Source: Cylindrodendrum hubeiense (taxonomy: Eukaryota; Ascomycota; Sordariomycetes; Hypocreales; Nectriaceae). Taken from it: 64,000 bases of DNA. The notes under the pieces were generated by a model. It was not told the origin of the DNA and did no database searches. It was given only the letters and a program-made list of their open reading frames with translations. The position numbers were made by a program, and so were the translations under genes. The stretch lies in contig JAANBB010000035.1 in assembly GCA_014621425.1 (NCBI GenBank), forward strand, positions 1-64,000. The letters run 5' to 3'. Numbering within the stretch: the first letter of the stretch is position 1; each line of letters begins with the position of its first letter. Positions 62,124 to 64,000 of this stretch are shown piece by piece.

Positions 62124-63218
62124 ATGTCTTCGGGAAAGCCCCTTCTTGTCGTTCTCGGTGCAACCGGTACCCAAGGTGGGTCCGTGCTAGCACACTTCCT
62201 GTCGTTGTCATCCTCCCCATACGCACTTCGTGGCGTTACTCGGTCTCCCACGTCGTCCAAAGCTGCTGCTTTAGCTGCTCGTGGGGTAGAGATGGTTGCT
62301 GGAGATTTCGACGACCCCACGTCCCTCGATACTGCTTTCAAGGGAGCATCCGCTATATACAGCGTCACTGATTACTGGAACCCTATGGCGGATCCCTCGC
62401 AGCACCAGAAAGCTGCTGCGGCCGGCCAGAGCATCGGACTCTTCATCGGCGAATACGAAACTCAGCAGAACAAAAACATCATTGACGCCCCAGCTGGAGT
62501 TGATGGTCTCGAGAGATTCGTCTTCTCTAGCTTACCAGACACGAACAAGTTAAGCGGCGGGAAGTATACGCACATATTCCAATTTGATTCGAAAGGAAAA
62601 GCAGAAGAATATGGCAGAGTGACTTATCCGAAGCTTTGGGAGAAGACGAGCGTGTTTTATGCTCCGTTCTATCTGGAAAACTACTTTGGCCCGCTTGGTG
62701 CTCTATTTCGACCTAAATTGGTAAGCTCTCTCAACACTCGGCCTGACTTCTTCCCAGGATTTATGCTTGGTCTAGTGCTAATGAGATATCAGAATAAAAG
62801 CACGGGTAGCCTTACACTTGCAATCGCAGAGCCCTTGGCCAGCACCCCTTTGCCATGGTTCACCGCTGCTGGTGATACCGGTGAACTTGTGCATGCTTTA
62901 CTTCAAGTTGCGCCGGGGAAGAAGCTCATTGGTATCCGCGAACTGCTTAGTCCGCGTCGACTTGCCGAGCTTTTTGCAGAAGCACTGAAAAAAGATATCG
63001 AATTTGTCGATTCCAATCCAGGCCCTAACTCGGGTAACCCCGGCTTGTCAAAGGGTCTCCTCGATTTGGTAGGTTGGTGTGTTGAGTTTGGGTATGATGG
63101 TGCGAAGGTCGATAAGAACATCGTAACACCAGAGAATCTAGGAGTACCGGTGGCGCTGGGGTCGGTGAAAGAATGGTTTGAAAGGCAGGAGTGGGAGCAA
63201 GTCCTGCAATCAGATTAG
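62124..63218 (+). CDS. NmrA-like NAD(P)-binding protein
   Basis: Exons 62124-62720 and 62793-63218 give 340 residues. The 72-bp intron (GTAAGC…TATCAG) is stop-free and in frame, but splicing restores FRPKL-NKSTGSLTLAIAEP, as in the family. The N-terminus MSSGKPLLVVLGATGTQGGSVL is the NmrA GxxGxxG fold. FVFSSLPD, SVFYAPFYLENYF and PLPWFTAAGDTG follow. Such proteins bind NAD(P) and act as redox sensors or isoflavone-reductase-like enzymes. The gene is co-directional with the AflR-like gene, 218 bp apart. Confidence 0.87.
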   Translation: MSSGKPLLVVLGATGTQGGSVLAHFLSLSSSPYALRGVTRSPTSSKAAALAARGVEMVAGDFDDPTSLDTAFKGASAIYSVTDYWNPMADPSQHQKAAAAGQSIGLFIGEYETQQNKNIIDAPAGVDGLERFVFSSLPDTNKLSGGKYTHIFQFDSKGKAEEYGRVTYPKLWEKTSVFYAPFYLENYFGPLGALFRPKLVSSLNTRPDFFPGFMLGLVLMRYQNKSTGSLTLAIAEPLASTPLPWFTAAGDTGELVHALLQVAPGKKLIGIRELLSPRRLAELFAEALKKDIEFVDSNPGPNSGNPGLSKGLLDLVGWCVEFGYDGAKVDKNIVTPENLGVPVALGSVKEWFERQEWEQVLQSD

Positions 63219-64000
63219 TACCATTCATATATAGGAGCGATCCGCAAGGTCAGGTTCAGGCTTGTGATTGGGATGGAATGGCTGTGTCATTTAGAAGCCT
63301 AGCTGTAAGGAAAGATTGAACCATTATATGATGGCCTTGAGGTTCCAGCCAAGCCTGTGTAACGTGTGCTTAATCAAACCCAACCACTTGCAGGTTGTTC
63401 AACAATTGTCAGTTAATCGTATGCTCGCAATGGGACCAGCTCTACTTCCTCAGCCCAGAGAATCAACCAATTTGTTTTATTGGTAGTGGAGCGAGGGATA
63501 CGGGACTGGCCCTCATCCGGCCCGGGCTGCGATGGACAAATCTGAAGCATTCTTTGCACAAGTATTTTCCGCAGCCAAGGGCTAAGCGGAGTAGCAAAAG
63601 TTGAAGACATGAGAGAGAAGGCGGGGAAGTAGTTAAGCGGTAGTCGTTCGGTTTAAGAGCTTTTTGAGGTGGCGATGAGGTAAGTACGCGTGAAGTTATT
63701 AGGAGTTGGGTGATGGCCACTGACAATCGCTTAAAGAGCCCCTTAACCCGAAGTATAAGTTGACCTATGATCTCATAGCCCAATAACATTCTTCAAATAG
63801 CCCTCAACTACATCATTGGGTTGCTATAGGATGATAAATGCAGTAGTAATCCGATGCTTTAGGCCGCACCAAACATCACTTGTAGCCTGGTGGGGAATTC
63901 GAGGTCTCATTGATTCTATTTCTTGGCTACTATCATTAAGTTCCTTGGTGAAATCTTATAATCAAATATTGCCACAACATCTACATTAGCCGCGTCTTGC
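63219..64000. other. Right end, no gene seen
   Basis: About 780 bp with only short domain-free frames on both strands. It follows the NmrA-like gene's 3' end. Confidence 0.5.

Overview
The window is nuclear DNA of a filamentous ascomycete (Pezizomycotina). The genes are split by many short (about 36-110 bp) GT-AG introns. There are four Zn2Cys6 regulators, fungal-type iterative PKSs, a GH3 beta-glucosidase, NmrA-like proteins and AT-rich gene-free blocks of the kind left by repeat decay. I cannot name the species from the sequence.

Left part (1-14.6 kb), general metabolism. A Ser/Thr-rich secreted surface protein runs off the left edge (minus). A secreted TAP-like serine peptidase/hydrolase follows at 4.06-6.04 kb. 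A probable sugar-use module comes next: a Zn2Cys6 regulator (7.26-8.97 kb), a GH3 beta-glucosidase (9.41-12.19 kb) and a divergently transcribed MFS sugar transporter (12.87-14.58 kb).

Centre (15.7-54.8 kb), one large secondary-metabolite cluster. Its content matches chlorinated azaphilones of the sclerotiorin/chaetoviridin type: a highly reducing PKS (15.7-23.8 kb), a BAHD-like acyltransferase, a Zn2Cys6 regulator, an atypical SDR, a BBE-type FAD oxidase, a 14-TM MFS exporter, an FSH1-family hydrolase, a salicylate-hydroxylase-like FAD monooxygenase, a non-reducing PKS with reductive release (39.5-47.7 kb), a flavin-dependent halogenase (48.1-49.9 kb) and a second Zn2Cys6 regulator (52.7-54.8 kb). 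Inferred pathway: the HR-PKS makes a methylated, partly reduced chain. The NR-PKS takes it through its SAT domain, extends and C-methylates it, and releases an aryl aldehyde. The FAD monooxygenase dearomatises this to the pyranoquinone core. Halogenase, oxidase, SDR and acyltransferase decorate it, and the MFS pump exports it. A CGG-N3-CCG palindrome (CGGACTCCG / CGGAGTCCG) or its ACTCCG half occurs upstream of nearly every cluster gene and is a candidate pathway-regulator site.

The cluster is flanked by an AT-rich decayed block (about 14.9-15.3 kb) and, on the right, by gene-free DNA with diverged palindromic repeats (about 55.7-56.1 kb) and a decayed gene (about 57.4-58.0 kb). The right end (59.2-63.2 kb) holds a small NAD(P)-binding protein, a short AflR-like Zn2Cys6 protein and an NmrA-like protein.

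All exon boundaries were worked out by eye from splice signals, frame continuity and family conservation. All functional calls rest on motifs recognised by eye, with no database search.
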